In this document: piece by piece, positions 1-6,612 of the stretch
Layout of the letters: each line of letters opens with the position of its first letter
How positions within the stretch are numbered: position 1 is the stretch's first letter
Assembly (NCBI GenBank): GCA_039934135.1
Contig: JBDTMT010000161.1
Location: forward strand, 1 to 11,079
Origin: JBDTMT01 sp039934135
Lineage (GTDB): Bacteria > Desulfobacterota > Binatia > HRBIN30 > CADEER01
Length of the DNA stretch: 11,079 nt
Direction of reading: 5' to 3'
The notes under the pieces: generated by a model
Databases searched by the model: none
What the model was told of the DNA's origin: nothing
Seen by the model: only the letters and a program-made list of their open reading frames with translations
Made by a program: the position numbers and the translations under genes

Positions 1-1
1 G

Positions 2-133
2 CGCGGCGCCTACGCGCTCGGCTACGTCGACGACCTGCGCGATCCGCTCGACGTGCTGCTCGGCCGCGGCGATTCCGGCATCGCGTTCGGCGAGCTCGAA
101 GCGAGCGTCGCCCGGCTGCGCGCACAGCGCTGA
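2..133 (+). CDS. C-terminal end of an unidentified protein (5' truncated)
   Basis: An open frame enters from the left edge and ends at TGA 131-133, giving the last 43 residues of a protein. The visible tail is charged, with a YVDDLRDPLDVLLGRGD stretch followed by a probable short amphipathic helix ending in VARLRAQR. I do not recognise the family and cannot give a function. The frame is plausibly real because it stays open in the same strand and stops 17 bases before the next gene's ATG, a spacing typical of co-transcribed genes. The main alternative is a chance open frame in GC-rich DNA, since only 132 bases are visible. Confidence 0.5.
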   Translation, partial: RGAYALGYVDDLRDPLDVLLGRGDSGIAFGELEASVARLRAQR

Positions 134-150
134 TCTCGCCTCGCCCCTGC

Positions 151-1314
151 ATGCGTCCAGCCCGCCGCACCGCCCGCTACGTCGCCGCCCTGCTGCTGGC
201 GTTGGCCGGCGCCGCGCACGGCCAGTTGCTGATCGCCGCGAACTCGGCCGACAACACGCTCGGCGTCGTGAACGTGCTGCGCAGTCGCACGCCGTGGAAG
301 GCGCGCCCGCCGACGTTGCTCGAAGACGCCGACGTCGTACTGGCGTTCGGGCCGCGCGGCCGTGTCGCCGCGCTCAGCCGCGGCAACGGCACGATCAGCA
401 TCGCCAACCCACATAATCTGCGGCCGCGCCTGCGTATCCCGTTCGGGCGCAGCAGCCAGCTCGAGGATATTGCCATCAGCGACGGCTGTACGGCGTACGT
501 GACGCGGCGCAACGCGACGCGCCTGCTGCGCATCGACCTGTGTAGCGGCGCGGCGCGCGAGTCGGTGGATCTCGCCAGCTTCGCCGACGCCGACGGCATT
601 CCGGACCTCGGCGCCATGGCCGTCGACCGCGGGCGGCTGTTCGTGCAGGTGCGGCGCTATAACGCGGAAGGTCCGTTCGGCACCGCTCCGCCCGCCTATC
701 TCGCGGTCGTCGATCTGGCGAGCGAGACGCTGGTCGACTGCGATCCGCTGACGCCCGGCACGCAGGCGATCCAACTGGTCGGCACGGCGCCGAAGCATCG
801 CATGCAGGTGGTGCGCGACGTCGTTCCATCGCCGCCCGGCGCCGCCTCCAGCGGCCAAGCCGGGCGCGAACGGACGCGCCTGTTCGTCAGCGCCAGCGGC
901 GGCGTCTTCGACGCCGGCGGACTCGAAGCGGTCGATCTCGATCGGCTGGCGTCCGACGGACTGGTGCTGCGCGAGGCCGACGGGCAGACCGGCGCGGATC
1001 TCGGGCCGTTCGTCATGACCAGTCCCGAGGGTGGCTTTCTCATCTTCCGCACCGATCTGGATCTCTCGTCGCACCTGAAGCGCTTCACGCTGCGCGGCGG
1101 CGTCGAGCCGGGTCCGGAAGACTACGTGACCGTCGGCTACGCCGTGCCGTCGTTGGTGCACGACGCGCGCGCCGGCGCGGTCTTTCTGGTCGACGGCGCC
1201 GTCGGCAACGTGGGACTGCACGCCTTCGACGCCACCAGCGGCCGGGAATTGAGCGACGGCCCGGCCTGGCCGACGGCCGGCAGGCCGACCGATCTGGTGC
1301 TCCTCGGACGCTGA
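151..1314 (+). CDS. Secreted beta-propeller-like protein of unknown function
   Basis: A 387-residue protein. The N-terminus is a classical export signal: basic residues (MRPARRTARY), a hydrophobic core (VAALLLALAGAA) and a likely cleavage around residue 24 (AHG/Q), so the mature protein should be periplasmic or extracellular. The mature part has recurring segments of the kind seen in YncE/WD-type propellers, where a hydrophobic strand is followed by Asp/Asn turns: ANSADNTLGVVNV (about 30-42), GNGTISIAN, TRLLRIDL, AYLAVVDL, LEAVDLDRL and GLHAFDATSG. No enzyme motif is visible, and a binding or scaffold role is inference. The ATG at 151 is chosen because it starts the signal peptide; there is no clear Shine-Dalgarno sequence, which fits translational coupling to the frame ending at 133. 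A long antisense frame overlaps this gene but lacks any recognisable domain. Confidence 0.75.
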   Translation: MRPARRTARYVAALLLALAGAAHGQLLIAANSADNTLGVVNVLRSRTPWKARPPTLLEDADVVLAFGPRGRVAALSRGNGTISIANPHNLRPRLRIPFGRSSQLEDIAISDGCTAYVTRRNATRLLRIDLCSGAARESVDLASFADADGIPDLGAMAVDRGRLFVQVRRYNAEGPFGTAPPAYLAVVDLASETLVDCDPLTPGTQAIQLVGTAPKHRMQVVRDVVPSPPGAASSGQAGRERTRLFVSASGGVFDAGGLEAVDLDRLASDGLVLREADGQTGADLGPFVMTSPEGGFLIFRTDLDLSSHLKRFTLRGGVEPGPEDYVTVGYAVPSLVHDARAGAVFLVDGAVGNVGLHAFDATSGRELSDGPAWPTAGRPTDLVLLGR

Positions 1315-1315
1315 G

Positions 1316-1716
1316 CAAGCGCGTCTCCTACTCTGCCGCCTGAGCAAGCGGGGCCACGACTCCACGGTCGCCCGCGACGGCCGGGCCGCCCTCGACGCCT
1401 GGCGCGAGAAGCATTTCGATCGCATCTTGATGGATGTGCGGATGCCGGAGATGGACGACCTGGACACCACCCTTGCCATTTGCGCCGAGGAGCTGGTGGG
1501 CGGCCGCACCCCCAGTGCCGATCATCGCCGTCACTGCACGCCATGATCAGCGATGGCGATCGCTGTCTGGCCGCCGGCATGAACGGCTATCTGAGCAAGC
1601 CGCTGCGCACCCGCGCTCTGTTCACGCTGCTCGACCACTATGCCGAGCTCGGCACCGCGCCCACCGCAACTTCGCTCGCCGTCAACACGCTGCTGGCACC
1701 GGCAAGCGCGGCCTGA
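1316..1716 (+). pseudogene. Decayed response-regulator receiver domain (hybrid histidine kinase remnant)
   Basis: Three frames read in turn reconstruct most of a CheY-like receiver domain. From 1316 one frame gives a RLSKRGHDSTVARDGRAAL region and then RILMDVRMPEMD, with the phosphoacceptor Asp codon at 1433-1435. After the C-run at 1509-1513 the next frame gives PVPIIAVTA (switch Thr). From about 1537 the third frame gives HAMISDGDRCLAAGMNGYLSKP (conserved Lys) and ends at TGA 1714-1716. The first beta strand with its acidic pair is absent, and the frame is fused to the end of the preceding gene. The sequence style (RGH, RCLAAGM.GYLSKP) is that of the C-terminal receiver of hybrid sensor kinases. 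It should be non-functional. The C-run shift could be a sequencing error, but the missing N-terminus and second shift argue for real decay. Confidence 0.8.
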
Positions 1717-1832
1717 CTGCGGCCCGGCGTCGCGTGCCTCTGCCATCGCTCGCCCGGCTCCCCAGTCTTGCACCGTGACGGCAATGCCTGGAAGATCGGG
1801 CGTTCCGTTTCGTCGATTCCCCACCACCCTTC

Positions 1833-1840
1833 GAAGGAGA
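1833..1840 (+). promoter_or_regulatory. Ribosome binding site of the thiolase gene
   Basis: GAAGGAGA lies 8 bases before ATG 1849 and is a near-ideal Shine-Dalgarno sequence. It decides the start: the frame is open further upstream to an ATG at 1768, but thiolase homology begins only at 1849 (MREAVIVDAVRTP). Confidence 0.85.
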
Positions 1841-1848
1841 GTACCGCC

Positions 1849-3039
1849 ATGCGTGAAGCCGTCATCGTTGATGCCGTACGGACGCCGCTGGGACGCGGCA
1901 AAGAGAGTGGAGCCCTGCACGGCTGGCATCCGGTCGACCTCGCCGCTGAGACCCTGCAGGCGTTGGTCAATCGCGTCGGCCTGGATCCGGCCGAAGTCGA
2001 GGATGTCATCATGGGCTGCGTCGGCCAGGTCGGCGAGCAGAGCATCAACATCGGTCGCAACGCGGCGCTCGGCGCCGGCTTCCCGGAGTCGGTGGTCGGC
2101 ACCAGCGTCGACCGCCAGTGCGGCTCCAGTCAGCAGGCGCTGCACTTCGCCGCGCAGGGCGTCATGGCCGGCGCCTATGACTGCGTCATCGCCGCCGGCG
2201 TCGAGTCGATGAGCCGCGTGCCGATGGGCACCAGCGCCGGCATCGGCGGCGTGCCGTTCGGTCCGCGTATGATCGAGCGCTACATCACCGAGAACCTCTA
2301 CGGCGTCGGCGGCATCGTCAATCAAGGCATCTCGGCCGAGATCATCGCCGAGCGCTGGAAGCTGTCGCGCAACGACGTCGACACGTTCTCGCTCGGTTCG
2401 CATCAGAAGGCCGCCAAGGCGGCGAACAGCGGCTGGTTCAAGAACGAGATCATTGCGGTCGCCAAGACGCACGCCGACGGCAGCAAGGAATCGATCGCCA
2501 CGGACGAAGGCATCCGGCCGGAGACGACGCTGGAGAAGCTCGGCTCGCTGAAGCCGGCGTTCAAGCCGGACGGCGTCATCACCGCCGGCAACTCCAGCCA
2601 GATCACCGACGGCTCGGCCGCCGTGCTGGTGATGTCGGCGGAGCGCGCCAAGGCGCTCGGCCTCAAGCCGCGGGCGCGCTTCCACAGCTTCGCGCTGGGC
2701 GGCGTCGACCCGGTGATCATGCTCACCGGCGTGCTGCCGGCGACCAAGAAGGTGCTCGAGCGTTCGAAGCTCAACATCCGCGACTTCGACGCGATCGAGA
2801 TCAACGAGGCGTTCGCGCCGGTCGTCTTGTCGTGGGCGAAAGAATTCAATCCCGACATGGACAAGGTCAATCAGAACGGCGGCGCCATCGCCCTCGGCCA
2901 CCCGCTCGGCTGCAGCGGCGCCCGCCTGATGACCACCTTGCTCAACATCCTCGAGCGCACCGGCGGCCGCTACGGCCTGCAGACCATGTGCGAAGGCGGC
3001 GGCATGGCCAACGCCACGGTCATCGAGCGCCTCGGCTAG
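1849..3039 (+). CDS. Acetyl-CoA acyltransferase (thiolase), FadA5-like
   Basis: A full-length 396-residue thiolase, which condenses or thiolytically cleaves beta-ketoacyl-CoA in the cytoplasm. The N-terminal strand MREAVIVDAVRTPLGR is typical. The nucleophile Cys91 lies in DRQCGSSQQA, INEAFAPVVLSWA carries the NEAF motif, His351 lies in ALGHPLGCSG, and the second active Cys381 lies in MCEGGG. All catalytic residues are intact. The stretch VVLSWAKEFNPDMDKVNQNG and the ending TMCEGGGMANATVIERLG resemble actinobacterial steroid side-chain thiolase FadA5 more than biosynthetic PhaA or classical FadA; this subgroup call is from memory of the family and is moderate. The gene stands alone, with no FadB or acyl-CoA dehydrogenase beside it, so its substrate cannot be fixed. 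A strong hairpin follows the stop. Confidence 0.95.
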   Translation: MREAVIVDAVRTPLGRGKESGALHGWHPVDLAAETLQALVNRVGLDPAEVEDVIMGCVGQVGEQSINIGRNAALGAGFPESVVGTSVDRQCGSSQQALHFAAQGVMAGAYDCVIAAGVESMSRVPMGTSAGIGGVPFGPRMIERYITENLYGVGGIVNQGISAEIIAERWKLSRNDVDTFSLGSHQKAAKAANSGWFKNEIIAVAKTHADGSKESIATDEGIRPETTLEKLGSLKPAFKPDGVITAGNSSQITDGSAAVLVMSAERAKALGLKPRARFHSFALGGVDPVIMLTGVLPATKKVLERSKLNIRDFDAIEINEAFAPVVLSWAKEFNPDMDKVNQNGGAIALGHPLGCSGARLMTTLLNILERTGGRYGLQTMCEGGGMANATVIERLG

Positions 3040-3047
3040 TCGCAAGA

Positions 3048-3083
3048 CACCAGCCCTGCCGCGAGTGCGCGGCGGGGCTGGTG
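3048..3083 (+). terminator. Hairpin after the thiolase gene
   Basis: Arms 3048-3063 and 3068-3083 pair over 16 bp with a single G-U wobble and a 4-base AGTG loop, starting 9 bases after the thiolase stop. No T-run follows, so it is a strong transcript-end structure rather than a textbook intrinsic terminator. Confidence 0.65.
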
Positions 3084-3125
3084 CCGATCGGGCTCACCGC
3101 CGATTCGCAGAGCCGGGCCCTGCTC

Positions 3126-3177
3126 AGGCTGTTGGCTGTTGGGGGAGGAACAACGCCGCCCTAACAGCCGACAGCCT
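3126..3177. repeat. Hairpin repeat A built from GGCTGTT units
   Basis: The left arm 3126-3144 (AGGCTGTTGGCTGTTGGGG) and right arm 3159-3177 (CCCTAACAGCCGACAGCCT) are complementary at 17 of 19 positions, around a 14-base loop. Each arm is itself a tandem of a 7-base GGCTGTT-like unit. It lies between the convergent thiolase and GH1 genes, 27 bases beyond the GH1 stop, and resembles the larger element at 5318-5400. A terminator-like or REP-like role is inference. Confidence 0.65.
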
Positions 3178-3204
3178 AAGAGCTGTACCAGCCTCGTCGA
3201 GCGC

Positions 3205-4443
3205 TCAGCGCATGGCGTTGGCGCGGGCGATGGCGCCGAGCCATTCGGCACTCGGTTTGACGCGCCGCCGTTGCGTGTCGCGATTCACCGCCAGCAGGCC
3301 GAACTTCGGCCCGTAGCCGAACAGCCACTCGAAGTTGTCCATCAGCGACCAATAGAAGTAGCCGCGCACGTCGAGGCCGTCGGCGAGGCAGCGGACGACG
3401 CCGGCCAGGGCGCGCTGCACGTACTCCAGGCGCTGCGCATCGTCGGTGGTGCCGATGCCGTTCTCGGTGACGTAGATCGGCACGCCGGCTTTGCGGTGCG
3501 CGTAGCGAATCGTCGCCTCCAGCGCCTCGGGGAAGAACTCGTAGCCCATCACCAGCGTCGGCACGCCGGGCTCCGGGCCGAGGTGCCCCTCGGCGCCGAA
3601 GCGCACGCGGCTGTAGGTCTGCACGCCGACGAAGTCGTCGTCCCGCGCCACCTCCAGAAACGGATCGAAGCTGATGCGCCGCGCCTCGTCGCGTTGCGCC
3701 TCGCCGCCGGGCTCGGCCTGATAGTCCTGCATCGCCAGCGTGATGCCGACCGGGAAGCTCCCACAGCCGCTCTTGAGCACCTCGCGAGCCAGGATGTGCG
3801 CGTCGAGCATGGTCTCGGTGATGCGCATCGGATGGCCGAGGAAAAACGGGCCGAACTGCTCCAGCGACACGCCGCAGCGCGCCGCCGCCGCGGCGACGAA
3901 GGGCACGCCCGCCTTGAAGCCGTCGTGCGGCAGCACGCCGGACACCGCCAGCGTCGCCATCAGGTTCGCTTCGTTGATGGTATAGGCCGTGTCGATCAGA
4001 TCGCCGAGATGGTCGACGGCGCGCGCACAGTAGCGCGCGAAGCGCTCGGCATTGGCGTTCCGCTCCCAGCCGCCGTCGGCGGTGAACCAGCGCGGCGAGG
4101 TGAAGTGGTGGAAGGTGACGCATGGCCGCACGCCCTGCTCGTGACAGGCGGCGAGCATGCGCCGGTAGTGGTCCAGCGCCGCGACCGAGAAGCTGCCCTC
4201 TTCCGGTTCGATGCGCGCCCACTCGATCGAGAAGCGATAGGCGCCGAAGCCGAGCTCGCGCAGCAGGCGGATGTCGTCGGGATAGCGATGGAAGTGATCG
4301 CACGCGTCGCCCGACGGCTCGGCGAACAGCGAGCCCGGCGTGTGCTCCATCAGCCAGAAGTCGCTGTTGACGTTATTGCCCTCGACCTGGTGCGCGGCCG
4401 TCGCCGTGCCCCACACGAACCCATCGGGAAAGTGAATCGTCAT
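3205..4443 (-). CDS. GH1 family beta-glucosidase-like glycoside hydrolase
   Basis: A 412-residue retaining glycoside hydrolase of family GH1, a (beta/alpha)8 barrel that removes terminal beta-linked sugars. The GH1 N-terminus FPDGFVWGTATAAHQVEGN sits at residues 5-23, with the glycone-binding Gln19, and FHHFTSPRWF follows at 111-120. The acid/base Glu158 lies in TINEAN and the nucleophile Glu327 in YVTENGIG; YWSLMDNFEWLFGY (364-377) carries the sugar-binding Glu372-Trp373. The usual TxNEP motif reads NEA here. There is no signal peptide, so it is probably cytoplasmic and acts on imported oligosaccharides. ATG 4443 is chosen because family homology begins right after it; the frame is open further upstream but reads low-complexity Arg-rich residues, and no good Shine-Dalgarno sequence is seen. 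It is somewhat shorter than the usual 440-480 residues. Exact substrate is unknown. Confidence 0.93.
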   Translation of the reverse strand: MTIHFPDGFVWGTATAAHQVEGNNVNSDFWLMEHTPGSLFAEPSGDACDHFHRYPDDIRLLRELGFGAYRFSIEWARIEPEEGSFSVAALDHYRRMLAACHEQGVRPCVTFHHFTSPRWFTADGGWERNANAERFARYCARAVDHLGDLIDTAYTINEANLMATLAVSGVLPHDGFKAGVPFVAAAAARCGVSLEQFGPFFLGHPMRITETMLDAHILAREVLKSGCGSFPVGITLAMQDYQAEPGGEAQRDEARRISFDPFLEVARDDDFVGVQTYSRVRFGAEGHLGPEPGVPTLVMGYEFFPEALEATIRYAHRKAGVPIYVTENGIGTTDDAQRLEYVQRALAGVVRCLADGLDVRGYFYWSLMDNFEWLFGYGPKFGLLAVNRDTQRRRVKPSAEWLGAIARANAMR

Positions 4444-4512
4444 CGCGCTGCCGCTGCCATGGGCGCGGGGGAAGCGCAAGCGTCGCGAGGGCCGCCATCC
4501 CCCGCGGCACAC

Positions 4513-4544
4513 CTCCGCACTTCCGCACGTCCGTACCTCCGCAC
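4513..4544. repeat. Tandem 8-mer array, four units of NTCCGYAC
   Basis: Four contiguous 8-base units read CTCCGCAC, TTCCGCAC, GTCCGTAC and CTCCGCAC. The period of 8 is not a multiple of 3, which argues against a coding origin. It lies 70 bases upstream of the GH1 start codon. Confidence 0.7.
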
Positions 4545-4586
4545 GCAGTTGCTCCGGCCGACCCTCGACCCCGGAACATCGCGTCC

Positions 4587-4739
4587 GTGCCCATCGCGCA
4601 GATCGTCCCGGTGACCGCCTGCCCCACGTTCGACGCCGACGCCGACGGCGCCGTCAGTGTCTCGGAGCCCGTCGCAGCCGTGGGCAATGCCCTCGACGGC
4701 CGCGTCGCAGAGCCGAGCGGTCGCGCATCCCAGGATTGA
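4587..4739 (+). pseudogene. Orphan EF-hand/dockerin-like fragment
   Basis: A short plus-strand frame from GTG 4587 to TGA 4739 encodes about 50 residues. It contains a complete 12-residue EF-hand loop, DADADGAVSVSE (4632-4667), with Asp at 1, 3 and 5, Gly at 6, a hydrophobic residue at 8, Ser at 9 and Glu at 12. The loop is preceded by ACPTF and followed by PVAAVGNALDG, the C-x-x-F-D-x-(N/D)-x-D-G pattern plus helix found in dockerin-type and related calcium-binding repeats at the ends of secreted proteins. Only one repeat remains and there is no signal peptide, so it is most likely the tail of a lost secreted protein. It could also be a very small gene or chance. The call rests on the loop match alone. 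Confidence 0.45.
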
Positions 4740-4754
4740 GCCGTCTGCGCACGC

Positions 4755-4784
4755 CGCCCGTCGCGGACCGTTGGCCGCCGGGCG
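4755..4784 (-). terminator. Possible hairpin downstream of the F420-type gene
   Basis: CGCCCG (4755-4760) pairs with CGGGCG (4779-4784) and GCGG (4763-4766) with CCGC (4775-4778), with a two-base bulge and an 8-base loop. It lies 8 bases beyond the stop at 4793. There is no T-run. Confidence 0.35.
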
Positions 4785-4792
4785 ACCCTGTC

Positions 4793-5257
4793 CTACGCCA
4801 CCGGTTCGAGGACGACGAGCGGAATGCGCCGCTGCGTGCGCGCCTGGTAGTCCGTGTACGGCCGGTAGATCGCCACCAGGCGCGGCCACAGCGCGGTGCG
4901 TTCGGCGTCGCCGGCGGTGCGCGCCCGCATGCGCTGCACGCGGCGCCCGACCTGCACCTCGACATCGGGGTTGGCGACCAGGTTGGTGTACCAGAGCGGA
5001 TGGTGGTCCATGCCGCCCTTCGAGGCGACGACCACGTAGCGGTCGTTATCCTGAAGATAGATCAGCGGCGCGACGCGCGGCTCGCCGCTCTTGCGCCCGA
5101 CGGTGGTGAGCAGCAGCACCGGCGCGCCGCCGACGAATTTGCCGCCCAAGCGGCCGCCGGTGGCGCGATAGGCCCAGGTGTTGAGCCGGCTCATCGCTTT
5201 GATGAGCGGATTACTGATCGCAACTTCAGTCTTCGTGAACGGGCGCGGTGTGCCCAT
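4793..5257 (-). CDS. Deazaflavin (F420)-dependent nitroreductase-family protein (Ddn-like)
   Basis: A 154-residue protein of the Ddn family, split beta-barrel proteins that bind the deazaflavin cofactor F420 and reduce quinones or nitro compounds. The diagnostic stretch is complete: LLLTTVGRKSGEPRVAPLIY (48-67) with the GRKSG cofactor loop, YVVVASKGGMDHHPLWYTNL (74-93), then ANPDVEVQVG (95-104) and the C-terminal YTDYQARTQRRIPLVVLEP. Length is normal for the family. ATG 5257 is chosen because GAAGGAGA lies 5 bases upstream; an in-frame ATG nine codons earlier has no such site. No F420 biosynthesis gene is in view, so F420 use is inferred from the family, and a role in quinone detoxification is only a possibility. 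Confidence 0.9.
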   Translation of the reverse strand: MGTPRPFTKTEVAISNPLIKAMSRLNTWAYRATGGRLGGKFVGGAPVLLLTTVGRKSGEPRVAPLIYLQDNDRYVVVASKGGMDHHPLWYTNLVANPDVEVQVGRRVQRMRARTAGDAERTALWPRLVAIYRPYTDYQARTQRRIPLVVLEPVA

Positions 5258-5262
5258 GGGGA

Positions 5263-5270
5263 TCTCCTTC
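5263..5270 (-). promoter_or_regulatory. Ribosome binding site of the Ddn-like gene
   Basis: Read on the minus strand, GAAGGAGA precedes ATG 5257 by 5 bases and fixes the start. It is the same 8-mer that precedes the thiolase gene. Confidence 0.85.
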
Positions 5271-5317
5271 GTGTCGCTTTGCACGCCAATTCACGTTTCA
5301 GCGGGATGAGTAGGCAA

Positions 5318-5400
5318 GGCTGTTACGCTGTTAGGCTGCTAGCTGTTACGGGTTCGGATTCTTAACCCTAACAGCGTAGCAGCCCAACAGCGTAACAGCC
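5318..5400. repeat. Hairpin repeat B, long inverted repeat of GCTGTTA units
   Basis: Arms 5318-5354 and 5364-5400 fold into a stem of about 36 pairs around a 9-base loop (CGGATTCTT). The outer 15 bp are perfect, and the rest has one G-U-type mismatch and one single-base bulge on each side. Each arm is a tandem of about four 7-8-base units: GGCTGTTA, CGCTGTTA, GGCTGCTA, GCTGTTA. It lies between two minus-strand genes, 95 bases past the quinone oxidoreductase stop and 60 bases upstream of the Ddn-like start. It is clearly related to the hairpin at 3126-3177. Function is unknown; transcript-end structure or a mobile palindromic element are the main options. Confidence 0.8.
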
Positions 5401-5495
5401 CCGTCGGCTGACTCAGGCAAGTCGCAAATTGGCGGGCAAAGCCCCTGCGTGTCGACCACTCGGCGGTGCCGCCTTCAGCAGCTGTCGCCGGCGGA

Positions 5496-6464
5496 TCAGG
5501 TCAGGACCAGCTTGCCGACCGCGCGGCGCTCGGTCAGCGCCGCCAATGCCTCTGCCGCCCGCTCGAGCGGAAAGGCGGTCGGTTCGGGCGGATGCAGGGC
5601 GCCGCTGCCGGCGAGTTGCAGGACCTCGTCCACCAACGCCGCGTTGTCCTCCGGGTGCTGGAAGCTCCAGGCGCCCCAGTCGACGCCGACGGCGCTGCGG
5701 TTCTGCAGCAGGATGAGGTTCGCCTTCAACGCCGGAATCTGGCCGGCGGCGAAGCCGACGATCAGGTACTGGCCAAAGGGCCGCAGGGCACGCAGCGCCG
5801 CTTCGGCGTGCGCGCCGCCGACCGGATCGACGACGAAGTCGACGCCGCCGCCGGCCAGCTCGCGCACGCGCGCTTTCAAGTCCTCGCGTTCGTAGTCGAC
5901 CGCCGCCTCGGCCCCGAGGCGCGTCGCCGCCGCCAGTTTCTCCGCGCTCGATGCCGCCGCGACGACGCGTGCGCCCAGATGACGTGCCACGTCCACGCTC
6001 GCCAGGCCGACGCCGCCACCGGCGCCGAGCACCAGCACGCGCGCGCCCGCCGGCACGGCACTGCGACGCGTCAGCGCGAACAGCGCCGTGGCGTAGCTCT
6101 GCAACAGCGCGGCGCCCTGCGCGAAGCTCAGCGCCGCCGGTAGCGGCCGCGCCAGGCTGGCCGGCACGGCAAGGCGATCGGTGAAGCCGCCGAGCCCGCA
6201 CGATACCAGGACGCGCATGCCGAGGCGCGGCGTCTGCACGCCGGCGCCGAGCCCGACGACCTCGCCGGCAACTTCCCCGCCCGGTACGAACGGCAGCGGC
6301 GGCTTGATCTGGTAGCGGCCCTGCACGAGCAGCGCGTCGACGTAGTTGACGCCGGCGGCGCGCACGGCGACGACGACGTCGCCCGGCTGCGGCACGGGAT
6401 CGGCGAGCCTTTCGACGCGGAGCGAATCGAGCGGACCGAAGGAACGGCAGACGACGCGGCGCAT
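5496..6464 (-). CDS. NADPH:quinone oxidoreductase-like MDR protein (zinc-independent)
   Basis: A 322-residue medium-chain dehydrogenase/reductase of the quinone oxidoreductase type, expected to transfer hydride from NADPH to quinones, enones or enoyl thioesters in the cytoplasm. The N-terminal GroES-like half shows AAGVNYVDALLVQGRY (37-51) and LPFVPGGEVAGEV (57-69). The Rossmann half shows VLVLGAGGGVGLASVDVAR (143-161) with the dinucleotide-binding glycines, VDFVVDPVGG (208-217) and the typical C-terminal ERRAVGKLVLT. The zinc-binding Cys/His residues of alcohol dehydrogenases are absent. ATG 6464 is chosen because MRRVVCRSFGPL matches the family N-terminus; the frame is open upstream, including an ATG at 6521, but that extension is not family-like and neither start has a clear Shine-Dalgarno sequence. 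The gene is divergent from the LamG-like gene, with 148 bases between the starts. Confidence 0.92.
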   Translation of the reverse strand: MRRVVCRSFGPLDSLRVERLADPVPQPGDVVVAVRAAGVNYVDALLVQGRYQIKPPLPFVPGGEVAGEVVGLGAGVQTPRLGMRVLVSCGLGGFTDRLAVPASLARPLPAALSFAQGAALLQSYATALFALTRRSAVPAGARVLVLGAGGGVGLASVDVARHLGARVVAAASSAEKLAAATRLGAEAAVDYEREDLKARVRELAGGGVDFVVDPVGGAHAEAALRALRPFGQYLIVGFAAGQIPALKANLILLQNRSAVGVDWGAWSFQHPEDNAALVDEVLQLAGSGALHPPEPTAFPLERAAEALAALTERRAVGKLVLT

Positions 6465-6612
6465 GGCGAGAAGCCCATAACAGGTCGCCCGCCCGCCGCG
6501 CAGCAGCCGCACGTGCGCCATCGACGTGCCGCGACACCGCTGCGCGCTCTGCCGACGCGTTGACTTTGTGCAGCCGAGCCCGACACCATCCGCTTTCGGG
6601 GGGTCGTACTGC

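Larger units (their letters stand above)
4444..4792. other. Gene-poor gap between two minus-strand genes
   Basis: This 349-base stretch contains no intact gene that I can support. It holds a tandem 8-mer array (4513-4544), an orphan EF-hand-like frame on the plus strand (4587-4739) and a hairpin (4755-4784) next to the following gene's stop. The GH1 promoter should lie here, but I see no convincing -35/-10 pair. Confidence 0.6.

Noticed and set aside
22..1509. Long minus-strand open frame of 495 codons
   Set aside because: It is antisense to the propeller-like gene and the receiver relic, is Arg/Ala-rich and lacks any domain. The plus-strand reading has a signal peptide and recognisable motifs.
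1717..1848. Promoter of the thiolase gene
   Set aside because: The region must contain it, but no -35/-10 pair stands out enough to place.
1531..3045. Minus-strand open frame of 504 codons
   Set aside because: It is antisense to the thiolase, whose full set of catalytic motifs and ribosome site make the plus strand the coding one.
3139..4614. Plus-strand open frame of 491 codons
   Set aside because: It is antisense to the GH1 gene, with His/Arg/Ala-biased composition typical of a GC-rich shadow frame.
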